The position numbers and the translations under genes were made by a program. From Pseudomonas sp. RIT-PI-r (GTDB lineage: Bacteria > Pseudomonadota > Gammaproteobacteria > Pseudomonadales > Pseudomonadaceae): DNA of 64,000 nt. Under the pieces are notes generated by a model, which searched no databases, was not told where the DNA came from, and saw only the letters and a program-made list of their open reading frames with translations. Where the stretch lies: assembly GCF_001297015.1 (NCBI RefSeq), contig NZ_LIGE01000023.1, positions 310,001 through 374,000 on the forward strand, in the 5' to 3' direction. This document shows, one piece after another, positions 42,763 through 54,739 of the stretch (position 1 is the stretch's first letter; each line of letters opens with the position of its first letter).

Positions 42763-44442
42763 TCAAGCGGCTGCTTTGGTAGCCCGTTCGATCTTACGCG
42801 TGATGTACCACTGTTGGGTGATGGACAGGCAGTTGTTCACAACCCAGTACAGCACCAGACCAGCCGGGAACCACAGGAAGAAGAAGGTGAAGATGATTGG
42901 CATCATTTTCATGACCTTCGCCTGCATCGGATCCGGAGGAGTCGGGTTCAGCTGCTGCTGGATAAACATGGTTGCGCCCATGATGATCGGCAGAATGAAG
43001 AACGGATCCTTGATCGACAGGTCCGTGATCCACAGCATGAACGGCGCCTGGCGCATTTCCACGCTTTCCAGCAGCACCCAGTACAGCGAAAGGAAAACCG
43101 GCATCTGCACGAGGATTGGCAAGCAACCACCCAGCGGATTGATCTTCTCTTTCTTGTACAGCTCCATCATGGCTTGCGACATTTTCTGCCGGTCATCGCC
43201 ATGTTGCTCTTTCAGAGCAGCCAGTTTCGGCGCAACGGCACGCATGCGCGCCATCGATTTGTAGCTGGCGGCCGACAGAGGGAAGAAAAGACCCTTGATC
43301 AGCATGGTCAGGAAGATGATCGACCAGCCCCAGTTACCGACAATGGCGTGGATGTGTTGCAGCAGCCAGAAGATTGGCTGGGCAATGAACCACAGAATGC
43401 CGTAGTCGACGGTCAGTTCCAGACCTGGGGACAACTCTTTCAGCACAGCCTGGCTTTTCGGACCGGCGTACAGCACAGCGCTGGTTTCAACTTTGGCACC
43501 CGGTGCAGCGGTCAATGTAGGACCGGTGTAACCGATGATGTAGTTGCCTTTGCTGTCTTTACGGGTCTGGACGATATTGTTTTCGCCCTTGGCCGGAATC
43601 CACGCGGTCACGAAGTAGTGTTGCAGCCAGGCTACCCAACCACCGGTGACGGTTTCTTTCAGTTGTGCCTTGTCCATGTCCTTCATGGACACTTTCTTGT
43701 ACGGCTCCGAACTTGTCCACAGGGCGGCGCCCAGGTAAGTCGCGGTGCCAGTAGCAGTAGTGGACGAAGGATCAGCGCTGTTATCACGCTTCAATTGAGC
43801 AAACATTGCGCCGTTCCAGGGCTGAGCGCTCTGGTTATCCACAATGTAGGAAACAGCTACGTCATACAGGCCGCGTTTCAGGGTGAAACGCTTGATGTAA
43901 TTGACGCCGTCCTTGCTGAACTTCAGGTCTACGACCAATTGGTCCTGACCGTCAGCCAGTTGATAAGTCTTCTTCTCCGAGGAGTAGACCGGGCGACCGG
44001 CCGGATTTGCGTCCGGGCCATTGGTGCCGATCAGACCGCTTTGGGCCAGATAAACACGTTCGCCGCCGTTATCGAACAGCTGGAACGGAACATCAGGACG
44101 ATCCTGACGACGTGGATACAAAGGCAAAGTCAGTTGAGCAACATCGCCACCTTGTGGATCGATCGCGAGATCGAGCACGTCGGTTTTGATCTGGATCAGA
44201 TCCTTGCTGGCGGCTACCGGCGTTTCGGCTGGTGCGCTGGTATCGCTAGCGGCGCGCGGAATATCGTCACTGGCGGCAGCATTATTGCCAGTGGCGGTGT
44301 CCGGCAAACCGGATGTAGTCGTACTGGAAGCAACATTCTGAGTCGGCAAGGCAGCCTGACCGTAGTCCTGGTTCCATTTAAGGACCATAACGTAGGCCAC
44401 GATTGCCAGGGCGACGATCAGGATCGTGCGTTTGATATCCAT
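42763..44442 (-). CDS. yidC: Membrane protein insertase YidC
   Basis: A 559-residue inner-membrane insertase. An N-terminal anchor (TILIVALAIVAYVMVLKW at about 5-22) is followed by a large periplasmic P1 domain (about 60-345) preceded by a Ser/Thr/Ala-rich linker. The conserved core of five membrane helices includes WGWSIIFLTMLIKGLFFPLS and GCLPILVQMPVFLSLYWVL. It inserts proteins alone or with Sec. It lies 2 bases after yidD in the conserved rpmH-rnpA-yidD-yidC order. Confidence 0.98.
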   Translation of the reverse strand: MDIKRTILIVALAIVAYVMVLKWNQDYGQAALPTQNVASSTTTSGLPDTATGNNAAASDDIPRAASDTSAPAETPVAASKDLIQIKTDVLDLAIDPQGGDVAQLTLPLYPRRQDRPDVPFQLFDNGGERVYLAQSGLIGTNGPDANPAGRPVYSSEKKTYQLADGQDQLVVDLKFSKDGVNYIKRFTLKRGLYDVAVSYIVDNQSAQPWNGAMFAQLKRDNSADPSSTTATGTATYLGAALWTSSEPYKKVSMKDMDKAQLKETVTGGWVAWLQHYFVTAWIPAKGENNIVQTRKDSKGNYIIGYTGPTLTAAPGAKVETSAVLYAGPKSQAVLKELSPGLELTVDYGILWFIAQPIFWLLQHIHAIVGNWGWSIIFLTMLIKGLFFPLSAASYKSMARMRAVAPKLAALKEQHGDDRQKMSQAMMELYKKEKINPLGGCLPILVQMPVFLSLYWVLLESVEMRQAPFMLWITDLSIKDPFFILPIIMGATMFIQQQLNPTPPDPMQAKVMKMMPIIFTFFFLWFPAGLVLYWVVNNCLSITQQWYITRKIERATKAAA

Positions 44443-44444
44443 GA

Positions 44445-44690
44445 TTACTCGGCCATCGAAGAAGAACGGGAGGTAGGGATAGGTGGAACCGGGTCATAAC
44501 CACCGGGATTCCACGGATGACAGCGACCTAAACGACGAAAGGTCAGCCAGCCACCGCGCAGAAGGCCATGATTTTCGATGGCTTCATACGCGTAGCAGGA
44601 ACAACTGGGGTAGAAACGACAGTGGCTGGCCATCAAAGGACTAATGGCATAGCGATAAAACTGGATCGGAACGAGGGCCAGTTTACGCAT
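44445..44690 (-). CDS. yidD: Membrane protein insertion efficiency factor YidD
   Basis: An 81-residue protein with the family pattern [29 protein letters not shown] and an amphipathic N-terminus. It helps YidC-dependent insertion and associates with the inner membrane. The start overlaps rnpA by 8 bases, and yidC follows 2 bases after its stop. Confidence 0.95.
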   Translation of the reverse strand: MRKLALVPIQFYRYAISPLMASHCRFYPSCSCYAYEAIENHGLLRGGWLTFRRLGRCHPWNPGGYDPVPPIPTSRSSSMAE

Positions 44691-45084
44691 CGGTACTGTC
44701 TACCCCTACAGTTTCGGTTTTGACTTCTGGAACTGGCTTGCTGCGTGCCAGACGCTTCCAGAGCTTGCCGAAATGCTGAATCAATTCGGGGTTTTCTACA
44801 TCGCCCAGACCTTTGCGCGCGACGATTACGATATCCCAGCCGACCAGTGATTCCTGGTGCAGACGGAACGATTCGCGCATCAAACGTTTGAGGCGATTGC
44901 GCTCAACGGAGAGCTTTACGCTCTTTTTCCCGATAACCAGCCCGAGACGGGGGTGATCAAGATCGTTGTTGCGTGCAAGGAGCAGGAGATTTTTCCCCGG
45001 AACCTTGCCGGTAGGGGAGTCAAAGACTGCCTTGAAATGCCGGGGGGTAAGCAGACGCTTTTCCCGACTGAAGTCCTGACTCAC
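44683..45084 (-). CDS. rnpA: Ribonuclease P protein component
   Basis: A 133-residue basic protein that binds RNase P RNA for tRNA 5' processing. The central RNR signature is in [14 protein letters not shown], preceded by [14 protein letters not shown] chose the GTG at 45084 ([18 protein letters not shown]), which gives the usual length. The GGAG before it directly abuts the GTG, so translation probably depends on coupling to rpmH, whose stop is 16 bases upstream. Confidence 0.95.
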   Translation of the reverse strand: MSQDFSREKRLLTPRHFKAVFDSPTGKVPGKNLLLLARNNDLDHPRLGLVIGKKSVKLSVERNRLKRLMRESFRLHQESLVGWDIVIVARKGLGDVENPELIQHFGKLWKRLARSKPVPEVKTETVGVDSTDA

Positions 45085-45100
45085 CTCCAGTACCGGATTA

Positions 45101-45235
45101 TCAAACTGCCAGACGCGCACGACCTTTGGCGCGGCGACGCGACAGGACTGCACGGCCGTTCTTGGTAGCCATGCGAGCACGGAAACCGTGAGTACGGGCG
45201 CGTTTGATAGTGCTTGGTTGGAAAGTACGTTTCAT
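45101..45235 (-). CDS. rpmH: Ribosomal protein L34
   Basis: A 44-residue basic protein of the large ribosomal subunit. The start at 45235 reads [20 protein letters not shown], and the protein ends [12 protein letters not shown] before a TGA. It is the first gene of the rpmH-rnpA-yidD-yidC set and divergent from dnaA across the origin. A clear promoter lies 62 bases upstream. Confidence 0.98.
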   Translation of the reverse strand: MKRTFQPSTIKRARTHGFRARMATKNGRAVLSRRRAKGRARLAV

Positions 45236-45296
45236 TGTCGTGTTACCTGGTTCGTCCACAACGGGCCGGAATGGCCCCCGTTTTAAGAGACCGGGG

Positions 45297-45325
45297 ATTC
45301 TAGAGAAAGCAAGCCTTCAGGTCAA
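45297..45325 (-). promoter_or_regulatory. Sigma70 promoter of rpmH-rnpA
   Basis: On the minus strand TTGACC (-35) and TAGAAT (-10) are separated by exactly 17 bases. The -10 lies 62 bases upstream of the rpmH ATG. It borders the origin region. Confidence 0.85.
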
Positions 45326-45379
45326 TTTCCAACCAGCGTTTCCTTATAAATAGATCTCGAGGTGTTCTTTGCCTGATCA

Positions 45380-45735
45380 CCAGCTCGCCATACATAAAAA
45401 TAAAGAAGGGAATTATTTAAAGCTTTTCTGTAAAGCTTATAAAAGCTAGGCACGCCTTCTTCTGTGGATAAGTGACACCAGGCCATGTTTTACCTGATGT
45501 ACAGAGAATGACAACTACAGTGGAAAACCGTGTTCAGCCTGTGCTGCGCCATCGGATAACCTGTGCGTGGAATGGGCTGTTATCCACAGGCGAGTTATCC
45601 ACCGAGTTCAACCCCCAGTTGTCCAGTGCCCTTAGAGGCGGTTATCCACAGAGCTTATTCACACACCGTTGGTCGCTTTGTTAACGGTTTACGCATTGAT
45701 AAATCATGGTCACCGGGCAACCTGCATGTGGATAA
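45380..45735. other. Chromosomal replication origin oriC
   Basis: The 567-base gap 45236-45802 between rpmH and dnaA is the known Pseudomonas origin position. An AT-rich stretch (about 45385-45450) lies next to a DnaA-box array: TGTGGATAA at 45463 and 45727; TTATCCACA at 45580 and 45642; TTATCCACC at 45595; and TTATTCACA at 45655. The boxes bind DnaA and the AT-rich part is the likely unwinding element. The remaining sequence holds the rpmH and dnaA promoters. Confidence 0.95.
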
Positions 45736-45757
45736 GTGGACGGCTCGCCGCTACAAT
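45729..45757 (+). promoter_or_regulatory. Candidate dnaA promoter overlapping a DnaA box
   Basis: TACAAT at 45752-45757 is a good -10. The hexamer TGGATA at 45729-45734 sits 17 bases upstream as a weak -35 and lies inside the perfect DnaA box 45727-45735. This suggests repression of dnaA by its own product. Confidence 0.6.
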
Positions 45758-45802
45758 GGCCGCTTGTTTTTGCCTCACCGGCTTTCAACTTAGGGGATAT
45801 CC

Positions 45803-47332
45803 GTGTCAGTGGAACTTTGGCAGCAATGCGTGGAGCTTTTGCGCGAGGAGCTGCCTGCCCAACAATTCAACACCTGGATCCGTCCACTACAGGTCGAAGC
45901 CGAAGGCGACGAGTTGCGCGTCTACGCACCGAACCGTTTTGTGCTGGACTGGGTCAACGAAAAGTACCTCGGTCGCGTCCTTGAACTGCTGGATGAGCAT
46001 GGCAACGGCATGGCGCCTGCGCTTTCCTTGTTAATAGGCAGCAAACGCAGTTCCGCTCCGCGTGCCGCACCGAACGCGCCGCTTGCAGCCGCGCAGGTTT
46101 CCCAGCAGGCCCAGGCAAATGCCACGCCTGTGAATACGCCGGCACCCACGCAGACGCCAGCGCCGGCAGCCAAGCGTTCGACGCAGAAAAGCCCTGAAGT
46201 CAGCGATGAACCGTCTCGCGACAGTTTCGATCCGATGTCCGGTGCCGCTTCGCAGCAAGCCCCGGTCCGCGCCGAACAGCGCACCGTGCAGGTCGAAGGT
46301 GCGCTCAAGCACACCAGTTACCTGAACCGCACCTTCACTTTCGAAAACTTCGTCGAAGGTAAGTCCAACCAGCTCGCCCGAGCGGCGGCCTGGCAAGTGG
46401 CGGATAACCCGAAGCACGGCTACAACCCACTGTTCCTTTATGGTGGCGTTGGCCTGGGTAAAACTCACTTGATGCACGCGGTGGGTAACCATCTATTAAA
46501 GAAGAACCCGAATGCCAAGGTCGTGTACCTGCATTCCGAGCGTTTCGTGGCCGACATGGTCAAGGCGCTGCAGCTGAACGCGATCAACGAGTTCAAGCGT
46601 TTCTACCGTTCGGTGGATGCTTTGCTGATCGACGACATTCAGTTCTTCGCCCGTAAAGAGCGTTCGCAGGAAGAGTTTTTCCACACCTTCAACGCCCTGC
46701 TTGAAGGTGGCCAGCAGGTCATTCTCACCAGTGACCGCTATCCGAAAGAAATCGAAGGCCTTGAAGAGCGCCTCAAATCCCGCTTCGGCTGGGGCCTGAC
46801 GGTAGCCGTCGAGCCGCCGGAACTGGAAACCCGAGTCGCGATCTTGATGAAGAAGGCCGACCAGGCCAAAGTCGAGTTACCGCACGATGCCGCGTTCTTC
46901 ATTGCCCAGCGTATTCGCTCCAACGTCCGTGAGCTGGAAGGCGCACTGAAGCGTGTGATCGCTCACTCGCACTTCATGGGCCGCGACATCACCATCGAGT
47001 TGATCCGCGAATCCCTGAAAGACCTGTTGGCGTTGCAGGATAAATTGGTCTCTGTGGATAACATTCAGCGCACTGTCGCCGAGTACTACAAGATCAAGAT
47101 TTCCGACTTGTTGTCCAAGCGCCGTTCGCGCTCGGTCGCTCGTCCGCGTCAGGTAGCCATGGCGTTGTCCAAGGAACTGACCAACCACAGCCTGCCGGAA
47201 ATCGGCGATGTGTTTGGCGGCCGCGATCACACCACCGTGTTGCACGCCTGCCGCAAGATCAACGAACTTAAGGAATCCGACGCGGACATCCGCGAGGACT
47301 ACAAGAACCTGCTGCGTACACTGACCACTTGA
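45803..47332 (+). CDS. dnaA: Chromosomal replication initiator DnaA
   Basis: A 509-residue AAA+ initiator. Domain I (1-80, [20 protein letters not shown]) is followed by a long Ala/Pro/Gln-rich linker (about 85-165). The AAA+ domain has Walker A GGVGLGKT at 214-221 and Walker [11 protein letters not shown]-terminal domain IV holds [19 protein letters not shown], which binds DnaA boxes. The start is a GTG at 45803 after a GGGGA ribosome site. It leads dnaA-dnaN-recF-gyrB. A perfect DnaA box lies inside the gene at 47053. Confidence 0.99.
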   Translation: MSVELWQQCVELLREELPAQQFNTWIRPLQVEAEGDELRVYAPNRFVLDWVNEKYLGRVLELLDEHGNGMAPALSLLIGSKRSSAPRAAPNAPLAAAQVSQQAQANATPVNTPAPTQTPAPAAKRSTQKSPEVSDEPSRDSFDPMSGAASQQAPVRAEQRTVQVEGALKHTSYLNRTFTFENFVEGKSNQLARAAAWQVADNPKHGYNPLFLYGGVGLGKTHLMHAVGNHLLKKNPNAKVVYLHSERFVADMVKALQLNAINEFKRFYRSVDALLIDDIQFFARKERSQEEFFHTFNALLEGGQQVILTSDRYPKEIEGLEERLKSRFGWGLTVAVEPPELETRVAILMKKADQAKVELPHDAAFFIAQRIRSNVRELEGALKRVIAHSHFMGRDITIELIRESLKDLLALQDKLVSVDNIQRTVAEYYKIKISDLLSKRRSRSVARPRQVAMALSKELTNHSLPEIGDVFGGRDHTTVLHACRKINELKESDADIREDYKNLLRTLTT

Positions 47333-47371
47333 TGAACACCAGCGCAGCTTATTAAGGCAAGGGACTAGACC

Positions 47372-48475
47372 ATGCATTTCACCATTCAACGCGAAGCCCT
47401 GTTGAAACCCCTGCAACTGGTCGCAGGCGTCGTCGAGCGTCGACAGACCTTGCCGGTACTGTCCAACGTGCTGTTGGTAGTCGAAGGCCAGCAACTGTCG
47501 CTGACCGGTACCGACCTTGAGGTCGAGCTGGTCGGTCGTGTGCAACTTGAAGAGCCGGCTGAAACAGGCTCCATCACCGTGCCTGCGCGCAAGCTGATGG
47601 ACATCTGCAAAAGCCTGCCCAACGATGCGCTGATCGACATCAAGGTCGACGAGCAGAAGCTGGTGGTAAAAGCCGGCCGTAGCCGTTTCACCCTGTCGAC
47701 CTTGCCGGCCAACGATTTCCCGACGGTTGAAGAAGGCCCGGGTTCGCTGACCTGCAGCCTTGAGCAGAGCAAACTGCGTCGTTTGATCGAACGCACCAGC
47801 TTCGCCATGGCTCAGCAGGACGTGCGCTACTACCTCAACGGCATGCTGCTGGAAGTGTCCGAAGGCATCATTCGCGCCGTGGCCACCGACGGTCACCGTC
47901 TGGCCATGTGCTCGATGAAAGCTGATATCGGCCAGCCGGATCGCCACCAGGTGATCGTGCCGCGCAAAGGTATTCTGGAACTGGCGCGTCTGCTCACCGA
48001 GCCGGACGGCAATGTCAGCATCGTGCTGGGTCAGCACCACATCCGCGCGACCACCGGCGAATTCACCTTCACCTCGAAACTGGTCGACGGCAAATTCCCG
48101 GACTACGAGCGCGTGCTGCCTAAGGGTGGCGACAAACTGGTACTCGGCGATCGCCAGGCGCTGCGCGAAGCGTTCAGCCGTACCGCGATTCTGTCCAACG
48201 AGAAGTACCGTGGTATCCGTCTGCAACTGGCCAGCGGTCAGTTGAAGATCCAGGCCAACAACCCGGAGCAGGAAGAAGCGGAAGAAGAAGTGGGCGTTGA
48301 ATACAACGGCGGCTCCCTGGAAATCGGCTTCAACGTGAGCTACCTGCTCGACGTGCTGGGCGTGATGACCACCGAGCAGGTTCGCCTGATCCTGTCCGAC
48401 TCCAACAGCAGTGCGCTGGTGCAAGAGTCCGACAACGACGATTCGGCTTACGTTGTCATGCCGATGCGTCTGTAA
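47372..48475 (+). CDS. dnaN: DNA polymerase III beta sliding clamp
   Basis: A 367-residue ring-forming processivity factor made of three similar domains. It has MHFTIQREALLKPLQLVAGV, the inner segment ATDGHRLAMCSM at about 170-181, and the C-terminal VVMPMRL typical of clamps. It lies 39 bases after dnaA and 14 before recF. Confidence 0.99.
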   Translation: MHFTIQREALLKPLQLVAGVVERRQTLPVLSNVLLVVEGQQLSLTGTDLEVELVGRVQLEEPAETGSITVPARKLMDICKSLPNDALIDIKVDEQKLVVKAGRSRFTLSTLPANDFPTVEEGPGSLTCSLEQSKLRRLIERTSFAMAQQDVRYYLNGMLLEVSEGIIRAVATDGHRLAMCSMKADIGQPDRHQVIVPRKGILELARLLTEPDGNVSIVLGQHHIRATTGEFTFTSKLVDGKFPDYERVLPKGGDKLVLGDRQALREAFSRTAILSNEKYRGIRLQLASGQLKIQANNPEQEEAEEEVGVEYNGGSLEIGFNVSYLLDVLGVMTTEQVRLILSDSNSSALVQESDNDDSAYVVMPMRL

Positions 48476-48489
48476 TCAGCTGACCCTGG

Positions 48490-52016
<3,527 letters not shown>

Positions 52017-52034
52017 TCCCGGTTTGCGTCAAAC

Positions 52035-52066
52035 AAAAAAGGCCAACGCATTGCGTTGGCCTTTTT
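52035..52066 (+). terminator. Rho-independent terminator of gyrB
   Basis: Perfect stem AAAAAAGGCCAACGCA / TTGCGTTGGCCTTTTT about 20 bases after the gyrB stop, ending in a T run. It could also work in the opposite direction for the response regulator gene. Confidence 0.93.
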
Positions 52067-52073
52067 ATTGGCG

Positions 52074-52149
52074 GATCAAAAGATCGCAGCCTGCGGCAGC
52101 TCCTACGGAGATAGGTGTAGGAGCTGCCGTAGGCTGCGATCTTTTGATC
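52074..52149. repeat. REP inverted pair, GTAGGAGCTGCCG family
   Basis: Near-perfect inverted arms GATCAAAAGATCGCAGCCTG and GGCTGCGATCTTTTGATC around GCAGCTCCTAC / GTAGGAGCTGC. It fills the gap between the convergent gyrB and response regulator genes, directly after the gyrB terminator. Confidence 0.92.
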
Positions 52150-52151
52150 TT

Positions 52152-52871
52152 TTACTCGGATGCTGCAGACACACTCTCCAACCGATACCCATACCCATAA
52201 ATCGTCAACAACTGCCAACCCCGATCCGCCGTTAGCCCGAGCTTGTTGCGCAGACGATAGATATGCGTATCCAGCGGCCGTGAAGAAGCCATCTCCTCAT
52301 GCGGCCAAAACCGCTCGTACAGATAGTCCCGTGACAACGGCCGCCCCAGGTTGCTGAACAGACACCGCGCCAGCCGATACTCGCGTTCGGTCATGACAAT
52401 AGGCTTTCCCTCACGAGTGACGGTCAGTTCAGCGTCATCAAACGTCAAATCGTTAAAGCTCAGCACTTCCGTCGCCGCTGTCCGCTGCTGGCTGTGCCGG
52501 CGCAGCACCGCAGCCACCCGCGCCTTCAACTCATTCGGTCGAAACGGCTTGCTCACATAATCATCCGCCCCCGCATTCAACGCCTGAACGATATCGCTCT
52601 CGCCATCACGGCTGGTAAGCATGATCGCTGCCGGTGGCGCTTCCATATGCTCGCGAGTCCAGCGCAGCAGGGCCAGGCCGGTGAGGTCGGGCAGTTGCCA
52701 GTCGAGGATCAGCAGGTCGAAGGTTTCCCGGCGTAGCTGTCGCAACAAGTCTTCGCCACGCTCGAAGCTGTGCAGTGACCACGGCTGTTCGCCGGCATCG
52801 GCCATTTGCTGCAGGGTTTGCTCGACCCGGCGCAGTTCGGCGGCTTCGTCGTCCAGTATCGCAACGCGCAT
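52152..52871 (-). CDS. OmpR-type two-component response regulator
   Basis: A 239-residue regulator. The receiver domain (1-120) has acidic residues Asp7 and Asp8, phospho-acceptor Asp57 in LLILDWQLPD, Thr86 and Lys108 in SKPF. The C-terminal winged helix contains TEREYRLARCLFSNLGRPLS and ASSRPLDTHIYRLRNKLGL. It should bind DNA on phosphorylation by the divergent kinase at 53041. I chose the ATG at 52871 (MRVAILDDEAAEL). Target genes are unknown. Confidence 0.9.
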   Translation of the reverse strand: MRVAILDDEAAELRRVEQTLQQMADAGEQPWSLHSFERGEDLLRQLRRETFDLLILDWQLPDLTGLALLRWTREHMEAPPAAIMLTSRDGESDIVQALNAGADDYVSKPFRPNELKARVAAVLRRHSQQRTAATEVLSFNDLTFDDAELTVTREGKPIVMTEREYRLARCLFSNLGRPLSRDYLYERFWPHEEMASSRPLDTHIYRLRNKLGLTADRGWQLLTIYGYGYRLESVSAASE

Positions 52872-53040
52872 ACGCGGTGGTTCCTTGTTGCATGGGCAGT
52901 TGGGCGTCAACCATAGTCGCTTGGTCATCACCTTGAAAGTAAGCGGCCCGCCGTTGGTCGACGTCCGCTATGATTCTTCGAGTCTACGTCTCAGACCTGT
53001 GACCTATGAAAGCATTCACCCTGCCCTGCCCTTTTTCCCC

Positions 53041-54573
53041 ATGAACAATCAGCGCCGGCGCGAAAGCCGTGAGCCGAGTCAGGTGCAGCGACTGTTTCGA
53101 CAGTTGGTTCGCGAATGGTTGTGGATAAGTCTAGTGCTGTTGCCGCTGACTGCACTGCTGTCTTATCGCGCGCAGATCAGCTTGCACGATGCGACGCCGG
53201 CAGCGGGCGCTTTGTTGTCGGTGGTGCTGGTTGCCGGGATTCTCGGGCTGCTGCTCTGGCGCCCGCGCTGGGCGCTGTGGATTACGTTGATCGGCATGGC
53301 CTGCGCGCTGCTGGTCAGTGCCGGGCTGGCGGAGATGCGCCAATGGTGGTCGCCGACGCCGGCGGTGCTGGGCATGTTGTTCGGTTATCTGATCTGGAAC
53401 TGGCGGCGCTTGAGTGTGGTGCTGACCTATTTCGGTTGGGAGCTGGCACGGCTCGACAGCGAACCGAAGGTGTTCCCCGAACGCCGTCGCTCGCAATTCA
53501 CCGGCGCTGATCGCTTGCAGGGCCAGATCATGGCGCTCGAGCAGGCCATGAGCCGTACCCGTGATACTCGGCGTTTCATCGCCGATGGTCTGGAGTACCT
53601 GCCTGTCGCCACGCTGATCAGTGACCCCAAAGGCCAGATCCTGCTGGGTAACCGCAAGGCTCGCGCGCTGTTCGATGATCCTCTGGTGGGCGACGATGTG
53701 CTTGGTCAACTCGCCCGTCTCGGCTATCCGGAATTATCCACAGAGCAGCGCCCGCCACTGTCGGCCCTGCCGCTATTGGAGTTTCGCGATTACAAGGAGC
53801 GCAGTCTGCGTCTGGAACGTGCTGCGCTGCTGCCGGTGGACGGTGACACGCCGATTGGCTGGCTGTTGAGCCTGACCGACCTCAGCGCTGAACGTGCGGC
53901 CGAGGAGCAACGCAGCGTGTTGCTGCGCTTTCTCTCTCATGATTTGCGTGCACCGCACTCGGCGATCCTCGCTTTGCTCGATGTGCATCGGCATCAGGCC
54001 GGCGCCGACGCACCGCTGTTCGAACAGATCGAACGGCAGGTACGCCGCGCGCTGGATCTGACCGATGGGTTTGTTCTGCTGGCGCGGGCCGAATCCGAGA
54101 CTTACCAATTTCAACCGACGCTGTTCGCGATGCTGGTGCTGGACGTGTTGGATCAGGCGTTGCCCATTGCCCAGCAAAAACGCATCGAGCTGTCGCATGA
54201 CATGGACGAGCAATCCCAGGAGCGCCTGATCAATGCTGACCAAGGCTTGCTGACCCGCGCCCTGTTCAACCTGCTGGAAAACGCGATCAAGTACAGCCCG
54301 GCAGATACCACTATCACCCTGCGCGTCAGTTGCCGCGAGGAATGGTTGCACTGTGAATTGATCGATCAAGGCAAGGGCATTGCCGCCGACGAATTGCCCG
54401 ACCTGTTCAGCCAATACCGACGTTTTTCTTCCGCGCAGGGCATCGACGGCGTGGGCCTCGGCTTGTCGATGGTCAAAGCGGTGGTCGACCACCATGGCGG
54501 TAAAATCGAATGTCACAGCGTGGTCGATCAAGGCACCACGTTCCTGCTCGAATTACCGCTGATCCCAGAATGA
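53041..54573 (+). CDS. Sensor histidine kinase (CHASE2-type architecture without CHASE2)
   Basis: A 510-residue membrane kinase. Hydrophobic segments lie at about 26-41, 53-73, 78-95 and 108-121, leaving only short loops outside the membrane. A PAS-like region (about 185-285, LPVATLISDPKGQILLGNRKA) follows. The phosphorylated His300 is in FLSHDLRAPHSAIL, and the ATPase domain has NLLENAIKYSP and GVGLGLSMVKAV. The region around WNWRRLSVVLTYFGWELARL resembles kinases that carry a periplasmic CHASE2 domain after the first membrane helix, but none is present. The start is taken as the ATG at 53041; an in-frame GTG at 52999 would add 14 residues. It is divergent from the response regulator, with 169 bases between. 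A terminator follows. Confidence 0.88.
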   Translation: MNNQRRRESREPSQVQRLFRQLVREWLWISLVLLPLTALLSYRAQISLHDATPAAGALLSVVLVAGILGLLLWRPRWALWITLIGMACALLVSAGLAEMRQWWSPTPAVLGMLFGYLIWNWRRLSVVLTYFGWELARLDSEPKVFPERRRSQFTGADRLQGQIMALEQAMSRTRDTRRFIADGLEYLPVATLISDPKGQILLGNRKARALFDDPLVGDDVLGQLARLGYPELSTEQRPPLSALPLLEFRDYKERSLRLERAALLPVDGDTPIGWLLSLTDLSAERAAEEQRSVLLRFLSHDLRAPHSAILALLDVHRHQAGADAPLFEQIERQVRRALDLTDGFVLLARAESETYQFQPTLFAMLVLDVLDQALPIAQQKRIELSHDMDEQSQERLINADQGLLTRALFNLLENAIKYSPADTTITLRVSCREEWLHCELIDQGKGIAADELPDLFSQYRRFSSAQGIDGVGLGLSMVKAVVDHHGGKIECHSVVDQGTTFLLELPLIPE

Positions 54574-54581
54574 ACAGGCAC

Positions 54582-54612
54582 AAAAAAACCGGCTATATCC
54601 GCCGGTTTTTTT
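54582..54612 (+). terminator. Rho-independent terminator after the sensor kinase
   Basis: AAAAAAACCGGC / GCCGGTTTTTTT stem with a 7-base loop, 9 bases after the kinase stop. The following 54613-54739 is AT-rich with a DnaA box at 54726-54734 and no gene. Confidence 0.93.
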
Positions 54613-54739
54613 ACATCCGAAAAACTTATGCACGTTTTATGGTGTTTTATGAGCTTGAGAAATATATAAGTAAATCAATCACTTATTACCAATATTCAAG
54701 CGGTTTCAACAAAACCGTACACAGGTTATCCACAAAATC

